Source: a virus
Direction: 5' to 3' (one strand)
DNA length: 64,000 nt
IMG/VR virus record: IMGVR_UViG_3300032298_001038
Coordinates: 62,001 to 126,000 of that record
Positions 22,701 to 30,488 of this stretch are shown here, in pieces. The translations under genes and the position numbers were made by a program. The notes under the pieces are model-generated. The model saw only the letters and a list, made by a program, of their open reading frames with translations, had not been told where the DNA came from and searched no databases. The first letter of the stretch is position 1. Each line of letters starts with the position of its first letter.

Positions 22701-23932
22701 CCACTAGCGACGTTGCTCTCGCCTTCGAGGTTGCTTTCGTTGATCCAGCCGCCACCGGCAACAACGGCGCCAATGCCGTTGGCGGTGTTTTCCCGGCCGC
22801 CGCTCACAGTAGAATAGGTGCCGCTGGCGGTGTTGCCCAAACCTCCGGCGACCGTTGCCTCAGACATGCCGCTAGCGAAGTTGCCGTTGCCGCCGCCGAC
22901 GGTGTTGGCGTAACCGGCTGCGGTGTTGTTTATGCCGCCCAGCACGCTGGAATAGTTTTGGTTGGCAACGTTGTTCTGGCCGCCAAGTACGCTGGAGTAT
23001 GTTCCGCTGGCGGTGTTGTTCTGGCCGCCAAGTACGCTGGAGTATGTTCCGCTGGCGGTGTTGTCTTCGCCGCCACTGATGGTGCTGCGGTTGCCGCTGG
23101 AGGCGTTGCTTTTGCCCCCGCTGACGGCGCTGCACACGCCGCTGGCGATGTTGCCCCAGCCGCCGCCGACTACGCTGGTGGAGCCGCTGGCGGTGTTGTT
23201 TCTACCGCCGCTGACGATGGTAGCGTTCTCGCTGGAGGTGTTGTTAATTCCGCTGCTGACGGCGCTGTATTGGCTGCTGGCGTTGTTGCCAAAGCCGCCG
23301 CAGACCACGCTGTAGTCGCCGCTGGCGGTGTTGTTAATTCCGCTGCTGACGGCGCTGGTGTAGCCGCTGGAGGTGTTGTTCCTGCCGCCGCTGACGGTGT
23401 TGGCGTAACCGGCTGCGGTGTTGTTCTGGCCGCCAAGTACGCTGGAGTATGTTCCGCTGGCGGTGTTGTTACCGGTGACAGGCACAATGCTGTTTGTGCC
23501 AGAACCGTCCGTATACACGCTACTCCCGGCGGTACCTTGCGCACCTGTTGCGCCTTCCGGTCCTGTGGCGCCGGTAGGACCTTCCGGTCCTGTGGCGCCC
23601 GTGGCGCCGTCTAAACCAGCAACGCCTGTGGCGCCCGTGGCGCCGTCTAAACCAGCAACGCCTGTTGCGCCCGTGACGCCGGCTGGACCAGCAACGCCTG
23701 TTGCGCCCGTGACGCCGGCTGGACCAGCAACGCCTGTGGCGCCCGTGACGCCTGTAACTCCAACGCCACTACCACCGCCGCCAGTAGACCAGTTCGCAAC
23801 ATTACCGTCCGCGTCTAACGCGTAGATTTTCTTATCCGCAAGATTCAGCGCCAACTCGCCGGGGACGAGGTCGCTGGCGGCTGGCTCTAAACCGGGAACG
23901 TCACTGCGCTTGTGGCGAATTTTGTTAGACAT
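19748..23932 (-). CDS. Giant tail fibre with collagen-like and YadA-head-like repeats (1394 aa)
   Basis: N-terminal fibre module (about 1-48; [26 protein letters not shown]) is followed by a short collagen-like GATG stretch (about 57-135). A very long array of about 14-residue repeats of the form (N)NTASGxYSxVSGG comes next. These repeats resemble the left-handed beta-roll of YadA-type trimeric adhesin heads. The array is organised as three large modules that each start [12 protein letters not shown] and end [12 protein letters not shown]. The C-terminus ([23 protein letters not shown]) is a phage-fibre tip motif. ATG 23932 follows ACAGGA. It is the main receptor-contacting fibre candidate. 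Confidence 0.9.
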   Translation of the reverse strand: MSNKIRHKRSDVPGLEPAASDLVPGELALNLADKKIYALDADGNVANWSTGGGGSGVGVTGVTGATGVAGPAGVTGATGVAGPAGVTGATGVAGLDGATGATGVAGLDGATGATGPEGPTGATGPEGATGAQGTAGSSVYTDGSGTNSIVPVTGNNTASGTYSSVLGGQNNTAAGYANTVSGGRNNTSSGYTSAVSSGINNTASGDYSVVCGGFGNNASSQYSAVSSGINNTSSENATIVSGGRNNTASGSTSVVGGGWGNIASGVCSAVSGGKSNASSGNRSTISGGEDNTASGTYSSVLGGQNNTASGTYSSVLGGQNNVANQNYSSVLGGINNTAAGYANTVGGGNGNFASGMSEATVAGGLGNTASGTYSTVSGGRENTANGIGAVVAGGGWINESNLEGESNVASGAISAVVGGALNSAGTTGAFVGGGRNNTAAGGVYPVVGGGSNNLSSASAGYTVVAGGRSNSVTGGYGVVGGGVNNTASGISSTVSGGTGNTASGGYSSVLGGQNNSTNNNANAHIIGSGITADAADTTFVNGLKIVDSGRGITFPDGTTQTTASGSSPYTTGSGTNSIQPVNGTNTASGDRSTVGGGINNTASGAYGTVGGGRQNTASGVSSVVSGGYKNTASGYASVVGGGFDNTASVNYSAVHGGSHNSATGSTHALICGGQFNLADGPAATICGGFSHNATGSYSFVGGGDNNDTLGNYSTVSGGFSNTASGYISTVGGGRQNTANTDYSTVSGGWGNTASGVFGVISGGYNSTASGAYSSVLGGQNNSTNNNANAHIIGSGITADAANTTFVNALKIVDSNRGITFPDGTTQTTAASGSLPSGSSSSPHLVWNTLNNNWEAGSVFPAGSITDGYVLTWDSMMNQWVAEQPSSASVPSPTGMNQVLKSDNMGSSWTAATSPWILDPYGSEGWAGSATNGATLAYSTSTNRWEISSGGGSSPYTTGSGSNSIVPVNGANTASGYYSTVSGGTGNTANGIRSTVSGGESNTASGTRSAVSGGRENTASGTYSGVLGGRGNTASGLYSAVSGGRNTASEVGSTVGGGTDNEAYGVYSVVSGGYQNTASGYASVVGGGRNNATTHDRSTVSGGRNNTASGLYSVVSGGYQNTAGGTSSTVSGGQNNNASGYYGTVSGGRQNTASANYSTVSGGYNNTASGDRSTVGGGNNNTASSTYGTVGGGRQNNASNYASLVGGNQNNASGYASVVGGGSGDTASGNYSAVVGGLGNTASGAYSAVSGGRSNTANGNYSVVGGYNNTASGNRSTISGGEDNTASGAYSSVLGGQSNNTNSQSNAHIIGSSITADAADTTFVNNLKIVGVSGTGGLTFPDGTTQTTAYTGGAITSVTTGIAGADQITNIVSLTQAEYDALASKDASTFYVITD

Positions 23933-23954
23933 TGTGAATTTTCCTGTTTAATAC

Positions 23955-24188
23955 TTACGAGTATGTGCCGCCGTCGATTTCGTCCGGCAGTTGTAGTGAC
24001 GGAAGTTTGCCGTTTGCATCCAAACTGGCTACACCGCCGGCCACACCACGAAACACGGCAATGATGCTTGACAGCATCGTACGTTTCGTGCTAATCGGCG
24101 TGACGCCTGTGTCAACCAGAGGAACCACATCGGTCGGCAACGGTTCGTCTTTTAGCGGAAGTTGAGATATCTTTTTGTTGGTTGCCAT
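23955..24188 (-). CDS. Stand-alone fibre attachment module (77 aa)
   Basis: Begins MATNKKISQLPLKDEPLPTD and ends ...GVASLDANGKLPSLQLPDEI. This is the same module as residues 1-75 of the collagen-like fibre ([20 protein letters not shown] ... [17 protein letters not shown]), but with no fibre shaft attached. It precedes the giant fibre gene. It overlaps the thioredoxin gene by 37 nt. It could be a truncated fibre relic or an adaptor occupying the same baseplate socket. Confidence 0.75.
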   Translation of the reverse strand: MATNKKISQLPLKDEPLPTDVVPLVDTGVTPISTKRTMLSSIIAVFRGVAGGVASLDANGKLPSLQLPDEIDGGTYS

Positions 24189-24523
24189 GAGTCACGCCTG
24201 AGTGATCTAGCCTTGTGCCGTTGCAGCCAGTTTTTCAACTTTTCTGGCCCCTGATACCCGACCTGCCGGGCAACAACAGTAGTGCCCTCTAGTATAAGAA
24301 AAGTGGGCACACTTTTAATATCGTGCAATTTGACAAGTTCTTTTTCGTTGTCGAAGTCAATATAGCCCCACTCGTAATCTTCGACAATTGAGGGGTCGGC
24401 TTTAATGTCTTCTTTGAACTGCCGACAGGGGCCGCACCAAGGGGCTGTAAAAATAAGCAACTCTGCCGCCTCTACGTTAGCCGCGGCCACCAGTAGAAGC
24501 AGGCAGAGCAACAAGTTTTTCAC
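24152..24523 (-). CDS. Exported thioredoxin-like protein (123 aa)
   Basis: GTG start at 24523 after TGAGG. Residues 1-19 (MKNLLLCLLLLVAAANVEA) are a signal peptide, so the active domain is outside the cytoplasm. The thioredoxin fold has APWCGPC with Cys30 and Cys33, the central IDFDNEKEL strand and cis-Pro in SVPTFLI. It is a dithiol-disulfide oxidoreductase of periplasmic type. It lies at the head of the fibre cluster; roles in disulfide formation in virion or host envelope proteins are possible. Phage T7-type thioredoxin use is cytoplasmic, so this is not a polymerase clamp. Confidence 0.88.
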   Translation of the reverse strand: MKNLLLCLLLLVAAANVEAAELLIFTAPWCGPCRQFKEDIKADPSIVEDYEWGYIDFDNEKELVKLHDIKSVPTFLILEGTTVVARQVGYQGPEKLKNWLQRHKARSLRRDSWQPTKRYLNFR

Positions 24524-24531
24524 GGCGGGCC

Positions 24532-24834
24532 TCAGTATTCGTCGATATCGTCCTGCTCGTAGTGGTGGCGGTGCTTGTTCTTTTTATCAGAATGCTTTAC
24601 GCCATCCAAACTGTCCGCCGCGCGATTGAGCCATTTGGCTAGTTTACGTGCGTCAATTGCTGTCAGAATGGGCGGCTGATTGCCGTAAACATCGAAAACA
24701 ATTCCTGACTCCACGTGATCGTCTACCTGCCAGTCGCCGGCTTGTATGGCCAGCGTCGGCGCGTCCTTGTTACCGGCTACGGAAGAATTTACGAACTGAA
24801 TACTATCCGGGCGATTTTCAACAATCGTGGCCAC
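24532..24834 (-). CDS. Hypothetical protein (100 aa)
   Basis: GTG start at 24834 without a good ribosome site, immediately after the upstream stop. The sequence has a QFVNSSV strand, an AIDARKLAKWLNRAADSLDG helix and a basic-then-acidic tail (KKNKHRHHYEQDDIDEY). The tail's His/Asp cluster could bind metal. Function unknown. Confidence 0.7.
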   Translation of the reverse strand: MATIVENRPDSIQFVNSSVAGNKDAPTLAIQAGDWQVDDHVESGIVFDVYGNQPPILTAIDARKLAKWLNRAADSLDGVKHSDKKNKHRHHYEQDDIDEY

Positions 24835-24837
24835 AAT

Positions 24838-25101
24838 CTACTGCTCCGAAAGGTCGTCAAGAATTACCGGGGTGTACGAGCCAGACCAGAGGTTGGCAAA
24901 TTTACCGAAATACTCGTCGGCGTCTTCTTGCGAAAACCCGTCAGAGAAAAGTTTCTCGTAAATCTTTGTCTTGCTGTACACGGCGACCGGATCGTGGTGG
25001 CCAATGTAACCAACCCCCACCAACGCCGAATGCATGTTTTCTAAAAACACGGCTTCGGGGTTGAGGTCGCCAAGCGCGGCGGCAACTCGTTGAGCGTCCA
25101 T
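24838..25101 (-). CDS. Conserved phage hypothetical protein (87 aa)
   Basis: ATG at 25101 (MDAQRVAAALGDLNPEAVFL). The pattern NPEAVFLENMHSALVGVGYIG then PVAVYSKTKIYEKL and DADEYFGKFANLW matches a small family I remember from other phages, described only as hypothetical (NPdAlLaDGfedAliGi, vavYd...ci..Lm..g). It is in a tight run between thymidylate kinase and thioredoxin. Confidence 0.78.
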   Translation of the reverse strand: MDAQRVAAALGDLNPEAVFLENMHSALVGVGYIGHHDPVAVYSKTKIYEKLFSDGFSQEDADEYFGKFANLWSGSYTPVILDDLSEQ

Positions 25102-25103
25102 GC

Positions 25104-25607
25104 TTACAAGTTTTCGTCAATGTCGTCGAGGAACAGCACGGCGATATCACTGGCGCGCCGGTATCCCTCGCGAATGCCTTTTTGATAGTCGTAGGTGCCG
25201 GGCGCCGCAGGCCGTTCCGTCAGGTCTGCAATTACCGCCAGACATGCCTTTATTTTATTGCGCAACTGTCGGTATTCAAAGGAATTGCGAATTAAATCTA
25301 CACTAACGCCGGCTACTGTCCGGTCAAGCCGGGCGAGAATTTCCGGCTTAAGCCCCATTTCCTGTAACAATTTAATGCAGTGGGCCAGACTGTTGTGGTC
25401 TGTAAAATTAGCGGGAGTATGCGGGACATATTTTTGCGCGAGGTCTAGCAGCAGAAAAGCCACGTTGCGCAGCGCAGAATTAACGGTCTTATTAGCCGGG
25501 CTGATGAGCAACTGGCGCTCGATTTGTTGCACTTCTTTGCGAGCAACAAATAACGAGTAATCACGTTCTTGATTTAATTGATCGTGATCTTGAGCGAGCA
25601 CGGGCAT
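25104..25607 (-). CDS. Hypothetical helical protein (167 aa)
   Basis: The start is ATG 25607 (MPVLAQDHDQLNQ), with AAGGGAG upstream. It is mostly helical with charged surfaces; LRNVAFLLLDLAQKYVPHTP is the most hydrophobic stretch, and an acidic end (VLFLDDIDENL) follows. Its first 47 nt overlap the thymidylate kinase gene. No motif suggests a function. Confidence 0.75.
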   Translation of the reverse strand: MPVLAQDHDQLNQERDYSLFVARKEVQQIERQLLISPANKTVNSALRNVAFLLLDLAQKYVPHTPANFTDHNSLAHCIKLLQEMGLKPEILARLDRTVAGVSVDLIRNSFEYRQLRNKIKACLAVIADLTERPAAPGTYDYQKGIREGYRRASDIAVLFLDDIDENL

Positions 25608-26238
25608 TTTTAGACTCCCTTCGGGGTTTGATACCGCGATCCTCCAGTGCAGATTCAACAATGGTGTAAATCTGGCGGTGCGTTACGTCCGGCGGCTGCG
25701 ACGCGTCAATGACTTCGGTCACTTCGGCGGTATACTGTCCGGCAAATTCGAGATAGGCTTCGCGCATGATCTTGCGATCTTCCATGCAGCGCCGCTCATA
25801 ACGATCCCGCGGCTTTCCCATGCGCTTCTTGGCTTTGGCCGGCGCAAGGTCAAGCAAAAAGCAAATGTCAGGAACGATGCAGTTTGAGAGTTCAAAGATA
25901 TCAAAAAGCACGTTTTCGGGCATGTCGTTCATGACGCCCTGATACACCAGCGTCGACAAGAACCAACGGTCGCAGATGATGACGGTTTGCTTTTTGATTT
26001 GTTTGGCTGCGTATGCCGACAACTCTGCGCGACCGGCTGAGAACAAAAGCATCTGCGCGAAGGGGGTAATCGGCCCGTCATTGTCGAGGAGCAACTGCCT
26101 GATAGCCGTGCCGATCTTGGTCGTGCCGGGATCAGCCACGAGTTCGACTTTGTAGCCAGCCGCAGCAAGAGATTGCTGAAGCATACGGGCCTGCGTGCTC
26201 TTGCCGGCACCGTCGATCCCTTCGAAGCAAATAAACAC
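25561..26238 (-). CDS. tmk: Thymidylate kinase (225 aa)
   Basis: Phosphorylates dTMP to dTDP. The P-loop is EGIDGAGKST (Gly7-Thr15), the DPG motif near 36-38 is the substrate-binding acidic-Pro segment, and IICDRWFLSTLVYQG near 87-101 contains the conserved DRW/DRY. A lid-like KKRMGKPRDRYE follows. The C-terminal tail is extended and very basic (RRESKNARARSRSRSIKSRT), unusual for the family. Starts at GTG 26238 with AGGAA upstream. It forms a two-step salvage route with the thymidine kinase at 13127-13726. Confidence 0.9.
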   Translation of the reverse strand: MFICFEGIDGAGKSTQARMLQQSLAAAGYKVELVADPGTTKIGTAIRQLLLDNDGPITPFAQMLLFSAGRAELSAYAAKQIKKQTVIICDRWFLSTLVYQGVMNDMPENVLFDIFELSNCIVPDICFLLDLAPAKAKKRMGKPRDRYERRCMEDRKIMREAYLEFAGQYTAEVTEVIDASQPPDVTHRQIYTIVESALEDRGIKPRRESKNARARSRSRSIKSRT

Positions 26239-26258
26239 AGAAAGTGTTCCTGAAGGAT

Positions 26259-26579
26259 TTAGCCAGTGATTCGAATAGAGGTGTCGGCTACCGGGCCAGA
26301 CGCGCGAATGTTTCCGCCCGCGGTTCCAGAAATCGCCATAGCCGGCTGGTTGAAAGTAGGTTCGTTGTTGTACGAAAACAGCAGGCGTTCAGTGCCGTCT
26401 TTGAATCGCAAAGCAATGCCGTTAGCCGTCGGCGACTGTGCAACCCCAATTGCGCCCTTCTCAACGAACCAGTTTTTAGCGTATGCGCAAAAATCTTGCA
26501 ATACTTTGCCCTTCGCCGCTTTGGGGTTTTGGGCAATGTAATCACTCAGCATCTGATCGAATATTTCGTTTTCTTGCAT
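26259..26579 (-). CDS. Hypothetical protein (106 aa)
   Basis: Start taken at ATG 26579 (MQENEIFDQMLSDYI), overlapping the upstream gene by 38 nt; a longer GTG frame above is Lys/Arg-rich and shadows that gene. It has an N-terminal helix, then a Gly/Ala/Thr-rich beta segment (ANGIALRFKDGTERLLFSYN ... AISGTAGGNIRASG). Function unknown. Confidence 0.65.
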   Translation of the reverse strand: MQENEIFDQMLSDYIAQNPKAAKGKVLQDFCAYAKNWFVEKGAIGVAQSPTANGIALRFKDGTERLLFSYNNEPTFNQPAMAISGTAGGNIRASGPVADTSIRITG

Positions 26580-27315
26580 AACGCACTTCGGCTTTCTTTT
26601 CTTTAGGCTTAACAGGTTTCGCTTCTTTTTCACGCGCGGCGATAGATTCTTGCACCTTCTTCGTCAACTGCATAGCCGCTTTTTCAGCCTTGGCTTTTTG
26701 CCTGCACGCTTTGATTTTTTGGCTTACGTCAGACAATAGGTTGCGCGCGGCATGCACGTAAAGGCGCAGCATGTAGTACTTGTTCGCGGCGTGCACTGAC
26801 AGCAAGTCGCCGTCTAACTGAGCCAGCATTTTTTTAGATTTGGGCACGACCGCCATGCCAAGCAAATCTAAACCTTTGGCAAGTTCTTTTGCGGTACAGA
26901 TAATGTCAGCCACGGCAACAATCTGAGTTCCAACCGCGCTCTGGCTAAGCCGCCCGCGAAACTCCATATCGCGCTTTGTCTCTACCAAGCGGAAATCGCG
27001 GCTCAAGGCGGCTACCATCGCGGCAATCTGTACGTTGGCGATCTCGGCAATATGCTCGAAGGCGCAGGCGTGGACGTTCAAGACATCATGGAGCACACTA
27101 CAATGCACAATCGCGGCCACCGTGTCTTTGACGTTTTCAGGCACATAGTCCGCGCGCAGGTCTTGATACAGTTTTTGCGCAATGACTTCGGCCTGACTAG
27201 CGACTCGTTTGCAATGGGCTAATACGTCTTCGCCAGAGTTGGTCTGCCGCGCCTCGTAGCATTGTCGGGCAAATATCAATGTTTTTTCTAACGATAAGTC
27301 GTCGGCTTTTTTCAT
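26542..27315 (-). CDS. HD-domain phosphohydrolase-like protein (257 aa)
   Basis: ATG 27315 (MKKADDLSLEKTLI) follows GGAGG. The metal-binding HD pattern is His34 (LAHCKRVA), His71, His76-Asp77 (VHCSVLHDVL) and a distal Asp107 (LSRDFR). This is the order of SpoT/RelA-type and related HD nucleotide hydrolases. The C-terminal third is a Lys-rich helix with KPVKPKEKK. Likely substrate is a nucleotide, possibly (p)ppGpp or a dNTP, but specificity cannot be read. The next gene overlaps by 38 nt. Confidence 0.7.
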   Translation of the reverse strand: MKKADDLSLEKTLIFARQCYEARQTNSGEDVLAHCKRVASQAEVIAQKLYQDLRADYVPENVKDTVAAIVHCSVLHDVLNVHACAFEHIAEIANVQIAAMVAALSRDFRLVETKRDMEFRGRLSQSAVGTQIVAVADIICTAKELAKGLDLLGMAVVPKSKKMLAQLDGDLLSVHAANKYYMLRLYVHAARNLLSDVSQKIKACRQKAKAEKAAMQLTKKVQESIAAREKEAKPVKPKEKKAEVRYARKRNIRSDAE

Positions 27316-27337
27316 GGGTGCCTCCGTGCACCGGATT

Positions 27338-28381
27338 TCATACAAGCCGCAAAACCGATTGCCAGCCCAGTTCAAACGATTTGCGGCGCGAGTTTAAGTT
27401 GTAATTGATTTTTTTGTTCATTGCGTCGATGTGTCGCGGTTCGGCGACAAGGGCTTGCAATGTTTCACCAAACAAGTCGTAATCAGCATTGGCGTGCGGA
27501 ACGCCGTTTTCGTCGTAGTCTATTTTTGTTTTTACTAGTACGCCATTTGCGTCTGGATACACAAAGTCTGTTTGCGGCGAAACTGCGAGCGTGACAACCG
27601 GCGTACCGCAGCAGATAGATGTCAGGCTACAAACACCGTAGTTATCGCACTCGGCCGGGAAGACAGTTAAATCGTGAGATGCGTAAAAACCAGCACGAGC
27701 AGGAATTGGAATGTTTCGCTTTAAAACGACGCGGCCGTCAGTTTTACGGCCAAGCCGCTGAAAAAACTTGGCGATAGACGGCGAAAACTTGCTAGACGAG
27801 ATCGCGACCGTGAGGTGAATTTCGTGCATGTGCGTCAGCAAGTATTCCAGTTGATCCAAAAAATAGTTTTGCGAGCAACGCGCGTTTCGATCGAACCACG
27901 GTAAAAATAGTTTTATCTTACGTGGGTTGACCGCCGTATCTTTCTTGGTCGGCGGTAAGCCGGCATCGAACGGAATCAGCGTTACGTTTCGAAACTTGTA
28001 AACGCCATGAAATAGTTCGCGGCACTCTGTCGACATGGCGATTAGGTGGTCTGCCTGTCGGGCCGCTTTGCGGAACGGCGGATTCAGTTCTTGCCACATG
28101 GGGGCAATCACTGTCGTAGCGCCGTGACGTTTCGCGATGTTAATTTGTTCAATCTTGGGAATATGCGTCCACACAACGACGTGATGTTTTTTCACCCAGT
28201 CGCTGTACCGTTGCTTGCTTTTGTAGACGACAACGTTATCGTAAGCGGTCTTGATCTTCGGCGGCTGATTGTCGCTATAAATAGAAAAATCTACGCCCTG
28301 ATTGCGCAGAAAATCAGCCAGACGCACTGCGAGATATGCCTGATCGCATTGTGCGTAATGCGTGTAGATGCCGACGCTCAT
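27338..28381 (-). CDS. Glycosyltransferase, GT-B type (347 aa)
   Basis: The N-terminal half has MSVGIYTHYAQCDQAYLAVR and a VVVWTHIPK strand-loop, typical of GT-B acceptor domains. The C-terminal half has LFLPWFDRN, LTVAISSSKF, DLTVFPAECDNYGVCSLTSI and CGTPVVTLAV, equivalent to the donor-binding EX7E region, where the Glu/Asn pattern AECDNYG replaces the usual E-x-FG. It directly follows the portal gene. Target unknown: virion or host surface glycans are both possible. Confidence 0.78.
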   Translation of the reverse strand: MSVGIYTHYAQCDQAYLAVRLADFLRNQGVDFSIYSDNQPPKIKTAYDNVVVYKSKQRYSDWVKKHHVVVWTHIPKIEQINIAKRHGATTVIAPMWQELNPPFRKAARQADHLIAMSTECRELFHGVYKFRNVTLIPFDAGLPPTKKDTAVNPRKIKLFLPWFDRNARCSQNYFLDQLEYLLTHMHEIHLTVAISSSKFSPSIAKFFQRLGRKTDGRVVLKRNIPIPARAGFYASHDLTVFPAECDNYGVCSLTSICCGTPVVTLAVSPQTDFVYPDANGVLVKTKIDYDENGVPHANADYDLFGETLQALVAEPRHIDAMNKKINYNLNSRRKSFELGWQSVLRLV

Positions 28382-28383
28382 TG

Positions 28384-30315
28384 TTACCCGCCTGCGGGAG
28401 CCGGCTGTCCATATTGCTGCTGCATAACCATGGCGCCGCCTTGTGACCGGGCCTGCTGCCGGATGTCATCAATAATGCTAGTTACGAGCGCGTGCATGGT
28501 GTTGTCGCCGCGCTTGAGTTTGATAAGTTCCGAATCTTTCTGCGACTCGGGCATAGACAGCAACTGATTCGCGATGAGTTGCGCTTGTTGCTGGAGGTCT
28601 TCCGGTGTACGCGGAATGCTGCCAGAGTTTTGCCGCTGCATGAGGAACTGATCGACGGACGTGGGCTGGCCCGGGGCTGGCATTCCCGGCGGACCCGCCG
28701 GTGCTGCTGGTGCGCCGCCTTGCTGCGGCATACCGGTCGCACCGGCACCGGGCTGCCCTACGCCACCTATCATCTCGGCTTGCTGCGACAGGTCCTTCAT
28801 CTGCTGAGACTGTTCCATCTCCTTCTGCATGCGCTCTTGCTCTTCGGCGTAGATACGCTCTTCTTCCAACATCCGCTTTGTCTCTTCCTCGTAATCCAAG
28901 CCGACCGACTTAAGGCCCGTCGTCTTGCTGATCTGCTGGCCCTGCATGAGTTGTAGTTTCGCCATCTGCCGGTTGAGGTCGTCGGCGTGTGTAACGCGCA
29001 TTAACTTGGCGCCCACAGGCTCCCACGACATGATCTTGGCGATGTTGCCGGCGAGATCAGTCAGGAAGCGATTCATGTTATGCGGCAGATGGCTCCAGTT
29101 GGCTTCAAACAAACGAAGCGCGGCAGGAGCAGCCTGAAGTTGCAGTGTGCCGTTAAACAACTCAACCGGCATGCCAATGCACTTCAGCAGCGTTTCCAAA
29201 CCCTGATCCAAAAGTTCGCGCGGAGCCAATTGGCTGGCGTCACCGCCGAGCGCCTGATAGTTGACCGGAAACGGCAGCACGTTCCAGCGGGCTGGGTCCG
29301 TGCGGCGGGCACGGAGCATGGAGTTCACGCGGGCCGTGAAGTTCGAAAGATTGATCGTGTGGACGGGGTCACTCGATTGTGCGTCACCACCGCGGGGCGC
29401 CGGCGTGATTACGCGGAACGGAATCACGTAGTCGAGCGCGACGGCTTCGTTGTATCGATGCAGAATTTGGTAATACCACGCCTGCCGAAAATTCGTCAGC
29501 ACGCGAGAGATACCCCAACCGCGATTGCGCATGCCTGCCAGCGCGTCTTCCTTGAGATGGTAGATCACGCCTTTGTCGAACATCAGGTTCTGTTCATTCT
29601 TGATCGCTTGGATAACTTCCCAACTCGCGCGCTCAAGGTGATGCAAGTGGCCGTTCTTGATCAGCGTGCGGTAGTCCTGCGGAATCTTCCAAACGTACGA
29701 GCACTCGTTGCTGTAGGGGTCCCATAAGATATCTATTTCGTGCGGACTCCAACGCTTGACGTGCATCTGGTCCGAGTCGCCGCTACGGCGGTCGATGTGC
29801 TTCCATTCGCCGGTTACTTTGCACTTGGGGCACGTGGCGTGAAACTGAAAGTTCTGCCACTTGAAATCACACTGCGGGGAGTTGTGTACTTTGTCGAGCG
29901 GCATTTCGAGGCCGCAGCGCTTGCACGACAGATACCGGCGAAATGGCACCAGCAAACTCGTAAACGAGTTGCCATAGGCCATGTAATCCAAGCCGATGCT
30001 GTGCAGTGTATTTTTGATGCTTAGCGTGTCGTCGAGAAACACGCGGAACTTTTCCTTCTCTTCCCGGCCGGTCGTATTTTCACCAATGTCGTAAACTTCG
30101 ACGTCCGTGATGAAGTACGACACCACCCGGTCGATGGCTTGCCGGTAAGGGCCGTTGGCGTTCATGACGTACTCAGTCCAGCGCAAGGCTGTCTGAATAC
30201 TCTCGGGCATAGACAGGCTGGCAATATCGCAGAACGGGTCCGGGAACCGCTCATCAGCGGCTACGCCTTTGCCAAGCGAGTTGTAACCTAAATCTGCGGT
30301 AGGGGCAGTACTCAC
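28384..30315 (-). CDS. Portal protein (643 aa)
   Basis: The dodecameric portal forms the capsid vertex through which DNA enters. The core is recognisable: ALRWTEYVMNANGPYRQAID, VVSYFITDVEVYDIG, a DYMAYGNSFTSL segment, ILWDPYSNECSYVWKIP, GMPVELFNG and TLQLQAAPAALRLFEANW. A four-cysteine zinc-ribbon insertion (CKRCGLEMP ... CPKC) lies at about 132-165. The C-terminal 150 residues are Gln/Met/Pro-rich with coiled-coil character. I use GTG 30315, five nt after AGGTG; a TTG three nt earlier is the alternative. The 53-aa gene just upstream is a usual portal companion. Confidence 0.88.
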   Translation of the reverse strand: MSTAPTADLGYNSLGKGVAADERFPDPFCDIASLSMPESIQTALRWTEYVMNANGPYRQAIDRVVSYFITDVEVYDIGENTTGREEKEKFRVFLDDTLSIKNTLHSIGLDYMAYGNSFTSLLVPFRRYLSCKRCGLEMPLDKVHNSPQCDFKWQNFQFHATCPKCKVTGEWKHIDRRSGDSDQMHVKRWSPHEIDILWDPYSNECSYVWKIPQDYRTLIKNGHLHHLERASWEVIQAIKNEQNLMFDKGVIYHLKEDALAGMRNRGWGISRVLTNFRQAWYYQILHRYNEAVALDYVIPFRVITPAPRGGDAQSSDPVHTINLSNFTARVNSMLRARRTDPARWNVLPFPVNYQALGGDASQLAPRELLDQGLETLLKCIGMPVELFNGTLQLQAAPAALRLFEANWSHLPHNMNRFLTDLAGNIAKIMSWEPVGAKLMRVTHADDLNRQMAKLQLMQGQQISKTTGLKSVGLDYEEETKRMLEEERIYAEEQERMQKEMEQSQQMKDLSQQAEMIGGVGQPGAGATGMPQQGGAPAAPAGPPGMPAPGQPTSVDQFLMQRQNSGSIPRTPEDLQQQAQLIANQLLSMPESQKDSELIKLKRGDNTMHALVTSIIDDIRQQARSQGGAMVMQQQYGQPAPAGG

Positions 30316-30323
30316 CAAATCAC

Positions 30324-30485
30324 CTACTTTTGGTTGGTGTTATGTGCTGCTTCAGCCGCCCGCTTGCGAAAGTCATCGTCCAGTTCGGCGGCCGACGGCT
30401 TTTTGTTATTTATTTGAGCCGCCGTCTTTTCAGGCTCGTGTTCGGGCGGGGTAATACCGGCTTTAATAACGCCGTGCTTTTCCAT
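30324..30485 (-). CDS. Small protein preceding the portal (53 aa)
   Basis: Too short for routine calling but clearly coding: MEKHGVIKAGITPPEHEPEK, then a polar helix (SAAELDDDFRKRAAEAAHNT). It begins 4 nt after the upstream gene and its stop overlaps the ribosome site of the portal gene. Small proteins of the form M-E-K-x-x-I-I-x-x-GxTPxE before the portal are, as I recall, frequent in large myovirus-like phages. Role unknown, possibly in head assembly. Confidence 0.8.
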   Translation of the reverse strand: MEKHGVIKAGITPPEHEPEKTAAQINNKKPSAAELDDDFRKRAAEAAHNTNQK

Positions 30486-30488
30486 AAG

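Noticed and set aside
19800-23460. Regularly spaced repeats that look like a CRISPR array or minisatellite
   Set aside because: They are in frame and encode the NTASG/VSGG head repeats of the 1394-aa fibre; there is no constant repeat with unique spacers. Long plus-strand open frames over it are shadows of the repeat.
28161-28361. Additional GCATAT-like boxes (atatgc at about 28160 and 28336)
   Set aside because: No CTAAAT lies 16 nt away on the same strand, and both are inside the glycosyltransferase coding region.
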